64,000 nt of DNA. Origin: Streptomyces sp. SCUT-3. GTDB taxonomy: Bacteria > Actinomycetota > Actinomycetes > Streptomycetales > Streptomycetaceae. Below, in pieces: positions 10,557-18,904 of the stretch. Position 1 is the first letter of the stretch, and each line of letters opens with the position of its first letter. Under the pieces are notes generated by a model, which was not told the origin of the DNA, did not search any database, and saw nothing but the letters and a program-made list of their open reading frames with translations. The translations under genes were made by a program, and so were the position numbers. The DNA lies in assembly GCF_014083985.1 (NCBI RefSeq), contig NZ_CP046907.1:690501-754500 (forward strand), read 5' to 3'.

Positions 10557-11393
10557 TCACGGGCGGCGCCAGGAGTCGTCGGCCAGGTGGGGCCCCGCCT
10601 GCGGCCCCATGCGCAGCATTCCGCCGTCGACCGCCCAGGAGGCCCCGGTGACGTAGGAGCTCTCCGGGCCGGCGAGGAACGCCACGACGGAGGCGACCTC
10701 GCGGGCGTCCCCGGGACGGCCGACCGGGATCCCGGGACGGCGCTCGGTGCGCACGTCGACGTCCTCCTGCCCGGTCATCGGCGTGGCGATCTCCCCGGGG
10801 GCCACCGCGTTGACGGTGATGCCGTGCTCGGCCAGTTCCAGGGCCATCACCTGGGTGAGCAGGCCGAGGCCGCCCTTGGCCGCGCAGTAGGGGGCGGCCC
10901 CCACCCGGGGCTGGTGCTCGTGGACGCTGGTGATGTTGACGATCCGCCCGCCGTTCCCGCGGGCGATCATCACCCGGGCCGCGCGCTGGCTGCACAGGAA
11001 GGGGCCGACCAGGTCCGTGTCCACCACCTCGCGCACGGTGGCGTGGTCGATGTCGAGGAAGGGCGTGGCGGTGCCGGTGCCCGCGCAGTTGACCAGCACG
11101 TCCAGGCCGCCGAGGTCGTCGGCCAGGGCGTCGATCACGTCGGCCGCGCCCGGGAGTTCAGTGAGGTCGAGGCGCCGCACGGCGGCCTTGCGCCCGTGGC
11201 CGCGGACCTCCTCGGCCGTCGCCTCGGCACCTTCCCGATCGCGGAGGTAGGTGATGCCGACGTCCATGCCGTCGGCGGCCGGCCGTACCGCGGTGGCCCG
11301 TCCGATGCCGGAGTCGGCCCCGGTCACGACGGCGCGGCGCGGCCGGAAGTCCTGCACGGGTGCTGCCTGCTGTGCGGTCTGCTCGTGTGCCAC
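10557..11393 (-). CDS. SDR family NAD(P)-dependent oxidoreductase
   Basis: 278 aa classical short-chain dehydrogenase: nucleotide-binding TGADSGIG near the N-terminus, NCAG after beta-4, a catalytic Ser in ITSVHEH, Tyr and Lys in YCAAKGG, and a C-terminal DGGM. It looks closest to glucose-1-dehydrogenase or 3-oxoacyl-reductase-like members. The GTG start has GAGGAG about 9 nt upstream; the open frame continues upstream into repetitive sequence that I exclude. The substrate cannot be told. It lies 156 nt downstream of the acetate-kinase-like gene on the same strand. Confidence 0.88.
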   Translation of the reverse strand: MAHEQTAQQAAPVQDFRPRRAVVTGADSGIGRATAVRPAADGMDVGITYLRDREGAEATAEEVRGHGRKAAVRRLDLTELPGAADVIDALADDLGGLDVLVNCAGTGTATPFLDIDHATVREVVDTDLVGPFLCSQRAARVMIARGNGGRIVNITSVHEHQPRVGAAPYCAAKGGLGLLTQVMALELAEHGITVNAVAPGEIATPMTGQEDVDVRTERRPGIPVGRPGDAREVASVVAFLAGPESSYVTGASWAVDGGMLRMGPQAGPHLADDSWRRP

Positions 11394-11549
11394 CGGCTCT
11401 GTCTCCTCGGTGTCGGTGCGGTTCGTGCGGCTCGTGGGGTTTCTGCGGTTCCTGTGGTCCCTACGGTTCATGGGGGTAATGGGGTCCGTGCGGGCACCGC
11501 GGGGGCCGGTCCCGGTCCCGCTCCGGGGCGGGGCGCTGGCGGGCCCGGG

Positions 11550-12686
11550 TCAGGGGCCGCTCCGCAGGACCGCCCGGGTCTCGGCGTCCACCTGCCCGGT
11601 CTCCCCGGTGGGGACCACCACCACCGGTACCGGGGAGCCGGGGGCTCCGACGTGCGTCGCGGGGCCCGCCAGGTCGGCCGCCCCGGGAACGGTGAGCCCC
11701 TCGCGCAGCCCGAGCAGGCCGAGCCCGGCGCACACCTCCTCCCGCACCTCCGGCTGGTCCTCGCCGATCTCGCCGGTGAAGACCAGGGCGTCCAGCCGTT
11801 CCAGGGACGCGGCCACGCCGGCCACGGCCCGCCGGCAGCTGTGGGTGAAGACGTCCAGCGCCGCCGCGGCACGCCCGTCGCCGCGTGCACGGGCGTACAC
11901 CAGGTCGCGGGTGTCGTCGGAGGTGCCGGACAGGCCGAGGAGCCCGGAGCGGTGGTTGAGCGCGTCCTCGACCTCCTGCGGGGACAGGCCGTACCGGGTC
12001 TGCAGCCAGGTGATCGCGCCGGGGTCGACGCTGCCGCTGCGGCGGCTCATCGCCATGCCCTCCAGCGGGGTGAAACCCATGGTGGTGTCGACGCTTCGCC
12101 CCTCCCGGACCGCGGTGGCCGAGCAGCCCCCGCCCAGGTGCACCAGGACCACCTGCAGCTCCCGCGCGGAGCGGCCCAGCAGTTCGGCGGTGCGGTCCAG
12201 CGCCCAGGCGCAGGACAGCCCGTGGAACCCGTAGCGGCGGATGCCGTACTCCTCGCGCCAGTGCGCCGGGACCGCGTACTCGCGCGCGGCCAGGGGCAGG
12301 CCGTTGTGGAAGACCGTGTCGAAGCAGGCCACGTGCGGCACGTCGGGCAGTTCCCCGCGGGCGGCGTCCAGCGCGGCCAGGGCCGGAGGCACGTGCAGCG
12401 GGGCGAGGGCGGCCGCCTCCTCGAGTTCGCGGCGGACCGCGTCGTCGACCCGGGTGTGGGCCCTCAGGCGCGGGCCGGAGTGGACGACGCGGTGCCCCGC
12501 AGCGCCGGGCCGCGGGGCGTCTGCCAGGAGGGCGCGCAGCTCGTCCGCGGTGCCCGGGCCGGGCGCCCGGTCGCTGTCGCGCCGGGCGGCGACCGTCCCG
12601 TCGGGGGCCAGGACGGCCAGGTGCAGGCTGGACGATCCCGCGTCCACCACCAGGACGTGTCCCTCGGCGGGGGCGGGACGGCTCAC
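11550..12686 (-). CDS. Acetate/propionate-kinase family protein, divergent
   Basis: 378 aa. ASKHA-fold acyl kinase of the AckA type, which transfers phosphate between ATP and acetate. Conserved features are HRVVHSG (substrate Arg), RRYGFHG (transition-state His), TMGFTPLEGMAMSRRSG with its Arg, and GEIGEDQPEVR with the metal-binding Glu. Departures are DAGSSSLH in place of the usual N-x-G-S-S-S-x-K, and LSC where TSH is usual. It is slightly shorter than standard AckA (about 400 aa). No pta or phosphoketolase gene is adjacent. GTG 12686 has GAGAGGA upstream. Kinase activity is likely; acetate specificity is uncertain. Confidence 0.82.
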   Translation of the reverse strand: MSRPAPAEGHVLVVDAGSSSLHLAVLAPDGTVAARRDSDRAPGPGTADELRALLADAPRPGAAGHRVVHSGPRLRAHTRVDDAVRRELEEAAALAPLHVPPALAALDAARGELPDVPHVACFDTVFHNGLPLAAREYAVPAHWREEYGIRRYGFHGLSCAWALDRTAELLGRSARELQVVLVHLGGGCSATAVREGRSVDTTMGFTPLEGMAMSRRSGSVDPGAITWLQTRYGLSPQEVEDALNHRSGLLGLSGTSDDTRDLVYARARGDGRAAAALDVFTHSCRRAVAGVAASLERLDALVFTGEIGEDQPEVREEVCAGLGLLGLREGLTVPGAADLAGPATHVGAPGSPVPVVVVPTGETGQVDAETRAVLRSGP

Positions 12687-12870
12687 GGGAGGGTCCTCTC
12701 GGCCGGCGGGCGGACGGCACGGGGCGCGGGTGCGCGCCACGGAGAGCGCGTAGCCGCCGTGCGCGATCTCAAACCGGACGGTGCTCCGGCAGGGGTACGG
12801 GGATGTTCCCGGCCGGACCGGGAAGGCGCCGCTGCGACGTGACCGCCGACAACGCGAGGAAGTGGTCCGG

Positions 12871-13287
12871 ATGACCGAGTACGAGCGCTCCCGCACCCTG
12901 CCGGCCCTGCCGGAACTGGTCTTCGACCAGGTCGCCGACCCCGGGCTGGCCGACCGGTGGCTGCCGCACGAGCTGCACCTGCGGCCGGAGAGCCCGCCCG
13001 CCGTCACCGTCCACGAGGACGACGACCGCGGCGGGCACGACGTGGCGGCCCTGTTCCGGGCCGAGCCGGACCAGATGCGGGTGGAGTGGGGGACCCGTGC
13101 GGACGGCCACTACGCGGGCTGGCTCCAGGTGGCCGGCCTCGGCAGCGGCGCGAGCGAGGTGACCGTGCACCTGTCCTTCTTCGACGAGGAGCACGCGCCC
13201 GACCGCGAGGCCGTCTCCAGGGCCCTGGACGAGAGCCTGGACCGGCTGGGCGAGCAGGTCGGCATGCGCACCCAGGACACCGGCTGA
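12871..13287 (+). CDS. SRPBCC family protein
   Basis: 138 aa. It matches the helix-grip START/Bet v1-like fold: an opening strand TEYERSRTLPA, the helix VFDQVADPGLADRWLP, several beta strands, and a final amphipathic helix. Proteins of this size in Streptomyces are stand-alone ligand binders or cyclase-like proteins. ATG 12871 lies about 10 nt after GAGGA. It is divergent from the acyl kinase across a 184-nt promoter region. Ligand unknown. Confidence 0.78.
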   Translation: MTEYERSRTLPALPELVFDQVADPGLADRWLPHELHLRPESPPAVTVHEDDDRGGHDVAALFRAEPDQMRVEWGTRADGHYAGWLQVAGLGSGASEVTVHLSFFDEEHAPDREAVSRALDESLDRLGEQVGMRTQDTG

Positions 13288-13419
13288 GCCGGGACGGGGC
13301 GGAGGCCCGGGCCGGATCCGGAACCCCGGGGCGGGGCCGCCCCTTCCTCCCCCTCTCCCCCTCTCTCCGCCCCTTCCCTCTGACCCGGGCCCGGGCCCGG
13401 GCCCCGGAGGCCACCGCCC

Positions 13420-13584
13420 GTGTTCTTCTTCCTCTCCAACCGCACGGGCTGCCTCGGTTCGCTGCTGATCGGCCCGGTCGGCACCGCGGTGCTGTTCCTC
13501 CTGCTGGTACGGCTGCCGAGGCCGCCGAGCGACCGCCGCCGAGTGACCGCGGCCGGTGATCCCGGTCACTCCTCCCGCCGCTGA
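13420..13584 (+). CDS. Small single-pass membrane protein
   Basis: 54 aa, starting at GTG 13420 with GGAGG 9 nt upstream. It opens with FFFLSNRTGCLGSLLIG and continues through one membrane helix (about residues 9-33) into a basic tail of Arg, Pro and Ser. I recognise this N-terminus as a recurrent tiny membrane protein of streptomycetes. The frame has clean G/C third positions. Function unknown. Confidence 0.7.
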   Translation: MFFFLSNRTGCLGSLLIGPVGTAVLFLLLVRLPRPPSDRRRVTAAGDPGHSSRR

Positions 13585-13696
13585 ACAGGGCCGCAGGGCC
13601 GCCCGCCGTCCTGCGGGTTTTGGCGCCGCGTGTCCGCATACGTAGAGTTCCGCCGACACCTCCACGGGCACCACACGGTAGAGAGCGGCAGCGAGC

Positions 13697-15175
13697 ATGG
13701 CGGCGAGCACGAACGAGCAGGACGCGGCGGCGCTGCCGCAGGAGCACCCGGGCATCGATCCCGCACGTCTGGAGATGTTCCTGAGCGTGCTCGCCGAGCT
13801 CGACGACCTCCCCCTGGACCACCCCGACGCCGTGGAGGTGCGCAGGGCCACCTCCGGCCTGTACCGGACGGTCAAGCAGCGCCGCCGCCAGGAGCGGCGG
13901 GCGGCCAAGACCGCCCACGACCGGGCCGTCACCGAGGCCACCGCGACCGGCGCCCCGGACCGGATCGACGACGAGACCCGGGGCGTGCCCCTGGCCGCGA
14001 CCGCGTCCACGCAGATCGTCGGCGTCCTCAGGCGGCCCAGGTCCTGCTACATCTGCAAGGGCCGGTACACCGAGGTGGACGCCTTCTACCACCAGCTGTG
14101 CCCGCCCTGCGCCGCGGAGAACCGCAGCCGCCGCGACGCCCGCACCGACCTGACGGGCCGGCGCGCGCTGCTCACCGGCGGCCGGGCGAAGATCGGCATG
14201 TACATCGCGCTGCGCCTGCTGCGCGACGGCGCGCACACCACGATCACCACCCGCTTCCCCAACGACGCGATCCGCCGCTTCACCGCGATGCCCGACAGCT
14301 CCGAGTGGCTGCACCGGCTGAAGATCGTCGGCATCGACCTGCGCGACCCGGCCCAGGTGATCGCCCTGGCCGACTCGGTCGCCGCCGCGGGCCCGCTGGA
14401 CATCCTGATCAACAACGCCGCGCAGACCGTCCGCCGCTCCGCCGGTTCCTACCAGGAGCTGATCGCGGCCGAGTCCGCGCCGCTGCCGGCCGGCGAGCTC
14501 CCCGAGTCCCTCGTCCTGGGCAGCTTCGGCAGCGGCTCGCAGCCCGCGCTGCCCGGCCCGGCGCGCCCGGAGGGCACCACGCTCACTCCGCAGGACCTCA
14601 CCTCCCTCGCACTGGCCACCGGCTCCGCCTCGCCCGCCCGGATCGAGGCGGGCACGGCCGTGGACGCGGGCGGGCTGGTGCCCGACCTCGCCCCGGAGAA
14701 CAGCTGGAGCCAGAAGGTGGACGAGGTCGACCCGGTCGAGCTGCTCGAGGTGCAGCTGTGCAACGTGACCGCGCCGTTCATCCTGGTCAGCCGGCTGCGC
14801 CCGGCGATGGCCGCCTCGCCCGCCCGCCGCACCTACGTGGTCAACGTCTCCGCCATGGAGGGGAAGTTCAACCGCGGCTACAAGGGTGCCGGCCACCCGC
14901 ACACCAACATGGCCAAGGCCGCGCTGAACATGCTGACCCGCACCAGCGCCGAGGACATGTTCACCGACGGCATCCTCATGACCAGCGTCGACACCGGCTG
15001 GATCACCGACGAGCGGCCGCACCCGGACAAGATGCGGCTGGCCGAGTCCGGCTTCCACGCCCCGCTGGACCTGGTCGACGGCGCCGCCCGCGTCTACGAC
15101 CCCGTCGTCCGCGGCGAGCGCGGCGAGGACCTCTACGGCTGCTTCCTCAAGGACTACGCCCCCTGCTCCTGGTGA
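13697..15175 (+). CDS. Zinc-ribbon SDR-family oxidoreductase
   Basis: 492 aa. A helical N-terminal region (1-110) is followed by a Cys4 zinc-ribbon, CYIC at 117-120 and CPPC at 135-138, and then a short-chain dehydrogenase domain: TGGRAKIG nucleotide loop and NNAAQ, with roughly 100 residues inserted before the active-site region. At the usual Tyr-x3-Lys position the sequence is HTNMAK, so the Lys remains but the Tyr position holds Thr. This architecture is a distinct SDR group seen in actinomycetes. The ribosome site is weak (GAGAGCGGCAGCGAG). Substrate unknown. Complete in length. Confidence 0.85.
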   Translation: MAASTNEQDAAALPQEHPGIDPARLEMFLSVLAELDDLPLDHPDAVEVRRATSGLYRTVKQRRRQERRAAKTAHDRAVTEATATGAPDRIDDETRGVPLAATASTQIVGVLRRPRSCYICKGRYTEVDAFYHQLCPPCAAENRSRRDARTDLTGRRALLTGGRAKIGMYIALRLLRDGAHTTITTRFPNDAIRRFTAMPDSSEWLHRLKIVGIDLRDPAQVIALADSVAAAGPLDILINNAAQTVRRSAGSYQELIAAESAPLPAGELPESLVLGSFGSGSQPALPGPARPEGTTLTPQDLTSLALATGSASPARIEAGTAVDAGGLVPDLAPENSWSQKVDEVDPVELLEVQLCNVTAPFILVSRLRPAMAASPARRTYVVNVSAMEGKFNRGYKGAGHPHTNMAKAALNMLTRTSAEDMFTDGILMTSVDTGWITDERPHPDKMRLAESGFHAPLDLVDGAARVYDPVVRGERGEDLYGCFLKDYAPCSW

Positions 15176-15181
15176 GGCGCG

Positions 15182-15226
15182 GGACGGCGGGCGGCCGCCG
15201 CCGGTGACGGCCGCCGCCCGCCGTCC
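15182..15226. terminator. Hairpin between convergent SDR and DUF1232 genes
   Basis: Perfect 14-bp arms, GGACGGCGGGCGGC (15182-15195) and its complement (15213-15226), in the 59-nt space between two convergent stop codons. It likely terminates both transcripts. Confidence 0.75.
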
Positions 15227-15234
15227 GGCGCCCG

Positions 15235-15564
15235 CTACCGCGGGGGCGCGGCGGGGGTGCGGTCGGCGCCGGGGCCACGGGTCCCGGGCAGGCCGGCCTT
15301 CGCCGCGGCGGCGTGCAGGTGACGGAGCGCCAGCAGCAGGACGCCGACGTCGTCGAGGTAGACCGGGTCGGGGACCAGGTCCAGCGGGGAGAGGGTGTAG
15401 AGGAGCGCGCCCCAGAACACGAGCCGGTCGGAGGTCGTCATCCCCTTGGCCCGCAGGTCGCGGTAGACCCCGACCAGCTTCACCGCGAAGCGGATCCCCA
15501 CGGCCAGCACGGCGATCCCCGCCAGTGCCAGCACCACGACCAGTACCGTCTCACCGGTGCTCAT
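15235..15564 (-). CDS. DUF1232 (YkvA-like) membrane protein
   Basis: 109 aa. An N-terminal membrane helix (about 5-28) precedes the DUF1232 core, recognised by LYTLSPLDLVPDPVYLDDVGVL, in which the proline/aspartate pattern forms a membrane-associated hairpin. GGGAGGG lies 3 nt before ATG. The family is widespread and of unknown function. The tail after about residue 90 is hydrophilic. Confidence 0.85.
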   Translation of the reverse strand: MSTGETVLVVVLALAGIAVLAVGIRFAVKLVGVYRDLRAKGMTTSDRLVFWGALLYTLSPLDLVPDPVYLDDVGVLLLALRHLHAAAAKAGLPGTRGPGADRTPAAPPR

Positions 15565-15678
15565 GCGCCCTCCCTCTCGCGCCCCGCCCGGAGGATCCGG
15601 CGGGGGGCTCGCCACAAGTGTGACGCCCGCCGGGCCCGGCGGGGACGAAGCGCCGCGGAAAGCGGGTAGCCGCCCGCC

Positions 15679-16575
15679 ATGGCACGCATCCTCACCGGCA
15701 CCTGTTCGTGGACCGATCCCGCTCTCGTGGCCTCCGGCTGGTACCCGCCGGGCACCGCCTCGGACGCGGAGGCGCGGCTGCGGTACTACGCCTCCCGCTT
15801 CTCCGTCGTCGAGGTCGACTCCACGTACTACGCGCTCCCCGGCGAGCGCAGCGGCCGGCTGTGGGCCGAGCGCACCCCGGACGGGTTCGTCTTCGACGTC
15901 AAGGCGTTCTCCCTGCTCACCGGCCACCCCACCAGGGCGTCGGCCCTCCCTCGCGACCTGCGCCCCGAACCTGCGGGGAACCGTTTCCTGCGCCCGGGGT
16001 CGGCGCCGGCGGAGGTGGTGGACGAGCTGTGGAGGCGGTTCGCCGGGGCCCTGGCACCCCTGCGGGAGGCGGGACGGCTGGGGGCGGTGCTGCTGCAGTT
16101 CCCGCCCTCGCTCGCGCCGGGGCCGGCGGGCGAGGCGGCCGTGGCCGCGGCCCGGGGGCGGTGCGCCGGGATGCGCGCCGCCGTCGAGTTCCGTCACCCG
16201 GGGTGGTTCGCCCCGGACCTGTTCGGGCGCACGCTGGACCTGCTGCGGGGGATCGACGCGGCGTTCGTGGCGGTGGACGTGGCGCAGGGGCTGCCGAGTT
16301 CCCTGCCGCCGGTGGCCGCGGCGACCTCGCCGGAGCTGTCGGTGGTGCGCCTGCACGGCCGCAGCCCCCACTGGGGCACCGGCAGCAAGGAGGACCGCTT
16401 CCGGCACCGCTACACCGACGGCGAGTTGGCCGAGTGGCTGCCGCGCGTCCGGGCCCTGGCGGACGGCAGCGCCGAGGTGCACGTGCTGTTCAACAACTGC
16501 TGCGGGGACGCGGCCGTCGCCGCGGCCGGGGCCGCGCAGCGCCTGCTGTCCGGGGAGGTCCCGAACTCCCCTTGA
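15679..16575 (+). CDS. DUF72 (YecE-like) TIM-barrel protein
   Basis: 298 aa. DUF72 hallmarks: opening GTCSWTDP, RLRYYASRFSVVEVDSTYYA, FDVKAFSLLTGH, the strand LLQFPPS, AAVEFRHPGWF, VRLHGRSPHW and the closing VLFNNCCGDAA. The family has a TIM-barrel fold, and biochemical activity is unproven. ATG 15679 has only a weak ribosome site. A hairpin overlaps its stop codon. It is divergent from the DUF1232 gene. Confidence 0.88.
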   Translation: MARILTGTCSWTDPALVASGWYPPGTASDAEARLRYYASRFSVVEVDSTYYALPGERSGRLWAERTPDGFVFDVKAFSLLTGHPTRASALPRDLRPEPAGNRFLRPGSAPAEVVDELWRRFAGALAPLREAGRLGAVLLQFPPSLAPGPAGEAAVAAARGRCAGMRAAVEFRHPGWFAPDLFGRTLDLLRGIDAAFVAVDVAQGLPSSLPPVAAATSPELSVVRLHGRSPHWGTGSKEDRFRHRYTDGELAEWLPRVRALADGSAEVHVLFNNCCGDAAVAAAGAAQRLLSGEVPNSP

Positions 16576-16587
16576 GGGAAGGGGAGT
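16565..16587 (+). terminator. Hairpin overlapping the DUF72 stop codon
   Basis: ACTCCCCTT (16565-16573) pairs perfectly with AAGGGGAGT (16579-16587) across a 5-nt loop that contains part of the TGA stop. It probably ends the DUF72 transcript before the endonuclease gene. Confidence 0.5.
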
Positions 16588-16756
16588 CGGGGGGAGCCGC
16601 GCGGCTTGCGGAATCCCTTCCTTCACTTCACCGTTCCACGTCCTTCACCCGGTGATGATCCGGTCATGACAAAATGTTCGACCGGACAACACCCCGCTCC
16701 GCCCGCCGCCCCACCTCCTGCGGCGGGCGACCGCTCCCCGGGAGAGGACACCGCCC

Positions 16757-17614
16757 GTGCACGTCACCCGCCCGAACCGCACCGCCCTGCGGAAACCGCT
16801 GACCCTGCTGATAGGCGTCGCGGCGCTGGCCACCTCCCTGACCGGGACGGCCGGCGCCGCGCAGGCCCCGGCCCCGGCCCCGGCCCCGGCGCAGTCCGTC
16901 ACGACCGCCGCGGCCGTCACCGCCTACGACGACACCTACTACAGCCCCGCGATCGGCAAGACCGGCACCGCGCTGAAGGCCTCGCTGAACGACATCATCA
17001 GCAAGCAGACCAAGATCTCCTACAGCGCGGTCTGGGACGCCCTGAAGAAGACCGACGAGGACCCCAACAACTCCTCCAACGTGATCCTGATCTACACCGG
17101 CCGCTCCCAGAGCAAGGCGGACAACGGCGGAAACGTCGGCGACTGGAACCGCGAGCACGTCTGGGCCAAGTCCCACGGCGACTTCGGCACCACCACCGGA
17201 CCGGGCACCGACATCCACCACCTGCGCCCGGCCGACGTGCAGGTCAACAGCATCCGCGGCAACAAGGACTTCGACAACGGCGGCTCCGCGGTCAGCGGCG
17301 CCCCCGGCAACTACACCGACAGCGACTCCTTCGAGCCGCGCGACGCCGTCAAGGGCGACGTGGCCCGGATGATCCTGTACATGGCCGTCCGCTACGAGGG
17401 CGAGGACGGCTGGCCCGACCTGGAGCCGAACAACAACGTCAACAACGGCACCAACCCCTACATGGGCCGCCTGTCGGTGCTCAAGCAGTGGCACCAGCAG
17501 GACCCGCCGGACGCCTTCGAGAAGCGCCGCAACCAGGTCATCTACGACACCTACCAGCACAACCGCAACCCGTTCATCGACCACCCCGAGTGGGTCGCCT
17601 CCATCTGGGGCTGA
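16757..17614 (+). CDS. Secreted endonuclease I family nuclease
   Basis: 285 aa. A signal peptide (about 1-35) and an Ala-Pro repeat spacer are followed by an endonuclease I / His-Me finger domain. The catalytic motif NREHVWAKSHG, then DIHHLRPAD and a downstream Asn-rich segment, give the beta-beta-alpha metal site used to cut DNA non-specifically. GTG 16757 has GGGAGAGGA 8 nt upstream. The protein is likely exported to degrade extracellular DNA, as in other Streptomyces. A strong hairpin follows the stop, so it is monocistronic. Confidence 0.9.
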   Translation: MHVTRPNRTALRKPLTLLIGVAALATSLTGTAGAAQAPAPAPAPAQSVTTAAAVTAYDDTYYSPAIGKTGTALKASLNDIISKQTKISYSAVWDALKKTDEDPNNSSNVILIYTGRSQSKADNGGNVGDWNREHVWAKSHGDFGTTTGPGTDIHHLRPADVQVNSIRGNKDFDNGGSAVSGAPGNYTDSDSFEPRDAVKGDVARMILYMAVRYEGEDGWPDLEPNNNVNNGTNPYMGRLSVLKQWHQQDPPDAFEKRRNQVIYDTYQHNRNPFIDHPEWVASIWG

Positions 17615-17623
17615 CCCCCGCCC

Positions 17624-17663
17624 GGCTGCCGGCCCCGGTACCCGCTTCGCGGGGCCGGCAGCC
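17624..17663 (+). terminator. Terminator of the secreted endonuclease gene
   Basis: Perfect 14-bp arms (GGCTGCCGGCCCCG at 17624-17637 and its complement at 17650-17663) with a 12-nt loop, starting 10 nt after the stop codon. Confidence 0.75.
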
Positions 17664-17792
17664 AGGTCGAGCAGGGCGGCGGCGCATCCGGGGCTCGAGG
17701 AGGAGCCGGGGGCGACACTCTCGGCCCGGTGCCGCGAAGAGGAACCCCGCCCTGCGGTGTGCGGCGTCCCTTCCCGTACGGCGCGCCTGTCG

Positions 17793-17954
17793 TCAGACCG
17801 ATTCCAGCAGCGCCGTGCAGGCGCCCTCGGCACTCCGCCCCTCAACGGTCCCCGGAGGCGTGTGGGCAAGGAAGTCCGCAGTCGACCCGTTCAGCACGAG
17901 ACGCCCCTCGGCCAGGACGGACACAAGACCTTCACCGGTCCCGACGAGGGGCAG
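17793..17954 (-). pseudogene. Possible C-terminal scrap of an ABC-transporter ATPase
   Basis: About 53 codons on the minus strand read SVLAEGRLVLNGSTADFLA and end with a stop after CTALLESV. This resembles the last 50 residues of ABC-2-type ATP-binding subunits, where a D-RV-VLA-GR-V--G segment follows the H-loop. No Walker A, signature or Walker B is upstream, so at most the tail of a deleted gene remains. The match is short and judged by eye. Confidence 0.35.
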
Positions 17955-18180
17955 GTGACCTTCCGGAACTCCTGTGCGCGCCGGGCACTGTTCCCGTTGA
18001 TCGCGTCCGCCGTCCTCGCCTTCACCGCCGCCGCGACGGCCGCGGCCGGCCCTGCGGGCCCGGCCCGCCCCATCCCGTCGGCCTGCCCCGAACCCGTCCG
18101 ACTCCTCCGGGCCTTCGCCCTCACCCCACCGGTCCGGGACACGGCACACGTCCTGCACCGGACGGCCCGGCGCCGCCGCC

Positions 18181-18236
18181 ATCGGGCCGCCGCCATCGGG
18201 CCGCCGCCATCGGGCCGCCGCCATCGGGCCGCCGCC
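18181..18236. repeat. Four perfect 14-bp tandem repeats
   Basis: ATCGGGCCGCCGCC is repeated four times head to tail without a mismatch. The 14-bp unit is not a multiple of three, which argues against a coding repeat. It sits in the 870-nt gene-poor stretch 17664-18532, whose only other contents are the ABC scrap, a 23-bp repeat and a terminator. Confidence 0.8.
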
Positions 18237-18280
18237 CGAGCCTGCCACCAACACCGACACGCGTTCCACGACCAGCCGTG

Positions 18281-18303
18281 ACCGGAACTACGGCTGCCGT
18301 GTC
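18281..18303 (+). repeat. 23-bp direct repeat, copy 1
   Basis: Matches the copy at 21123-21145 at 22 of 23 positions, in the same orientation. The core is GGAACTAC-R-GCTGCCGTGTC. It bounds, on the left, the block holding the small secreted protein, LysR gene and transposase remnant. It may be an end of an insertion sequence. Confidence 0.6.
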
Positions 18304-18410
18304 ATTGCAACCTCAAACACGCTTTGACGCATAGCGCGCGTCACCGGAGTGAATCATTCGCCGTCGCCCGAGTGACGCAAGTTCACATGGAACGGCGACA
18401 CGGACGCGAA

Positions 18411-18446
18411 AGGCCCGACGCCTCCCCCGGGGAAGGCGTCGGGCCC
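18411..18446 (-). terminator. Terminator after the small secreted-protein gene
   Basis: Perfect 12-bp arms (GGCCCGACGCCT at 18412-18423 and its complement at 18434-18445) with a C/G-rich loop, about 90 nt past the stop of the minus-strand gene. Confidence 0.65.
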
Positions 18447-18532
18447 AGCGCGAACACGCCGACGGAAATCACCGGCGCGGGCTGGCCGTCATGCCGGACG
18501 GACACCCGCTTCGCCCCCGGCGGGGGCGGGGA

Positions 18533-18904
18533 TCACGGGCTGAGCTTGATCGAGTTGTAGGGGGTCAGGTCCACGTCCACATAGGTCCAGGGCTTGATCT
18601 TCGAGCCGCAGTCAACGCCGTTGTACCCCCGGCAGAGCTGCACGGTCGCATCACCGGTCTGGTTGTTGAAGACGCGGTGCGTCCCGTACTCGTTCACCAG
18701 GTTGTGAGCGCCGTAGGTGTAGTACTTGTGCTCGGTTACGCCGTTGTTCCAGGAAGCGCCCTGGTAGATGCACACGTAGCCCGAGGGGCACCCTGCGTAG
18801 GTGCCCTGCGCTCCGAGGGTGCCGGCCTGGGCGGTGGCCCCCGTTGCCGTCACGACCCCGGCGACGAACGTGAGCGTCGCTGCGATACGTCCCAGCTTGT
18901 TCAT
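18533..18904 (-). CDS. Small secreted Cys-rich protein (I36-inhibitor-like)
   Basis: 123 aa. A signal peptide (about 1-28) ends near AQA. The mature region contains CPSGYVCIYQGASWNNG followed by an aromatic and Asn-rich stretch and two further cysteines. This resembles actinobacterial peptidase-inhibitor family I36 proteins and related small secreted beta-gamma-crystallin-like domains; the assignment is tentative. AAAGGGGGA precedes ATG by 4 nt. It is flanked by a gene-free promoter region shared with a divergent LysR gene. Probably extracellular. Confidence 0.75.
   Translation of the reverse strand: MNKLGRIAATLTFVAGVVTATGATAQAGTLGAQGTYAGCPSGYVCIYQGASWNNGVTEHKYYTYGAHNLVNEYGTHRVFNNQTGDATVQLCRGYNGVDCGSKIKPWTYVDVDLTPYNSIKLSP

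Noticed and set aside
18181-18236. Possible CRISPR-like array
   Set aside because: The 14-bp units are contiguous without spacers, so this is a simple tandem repeat.
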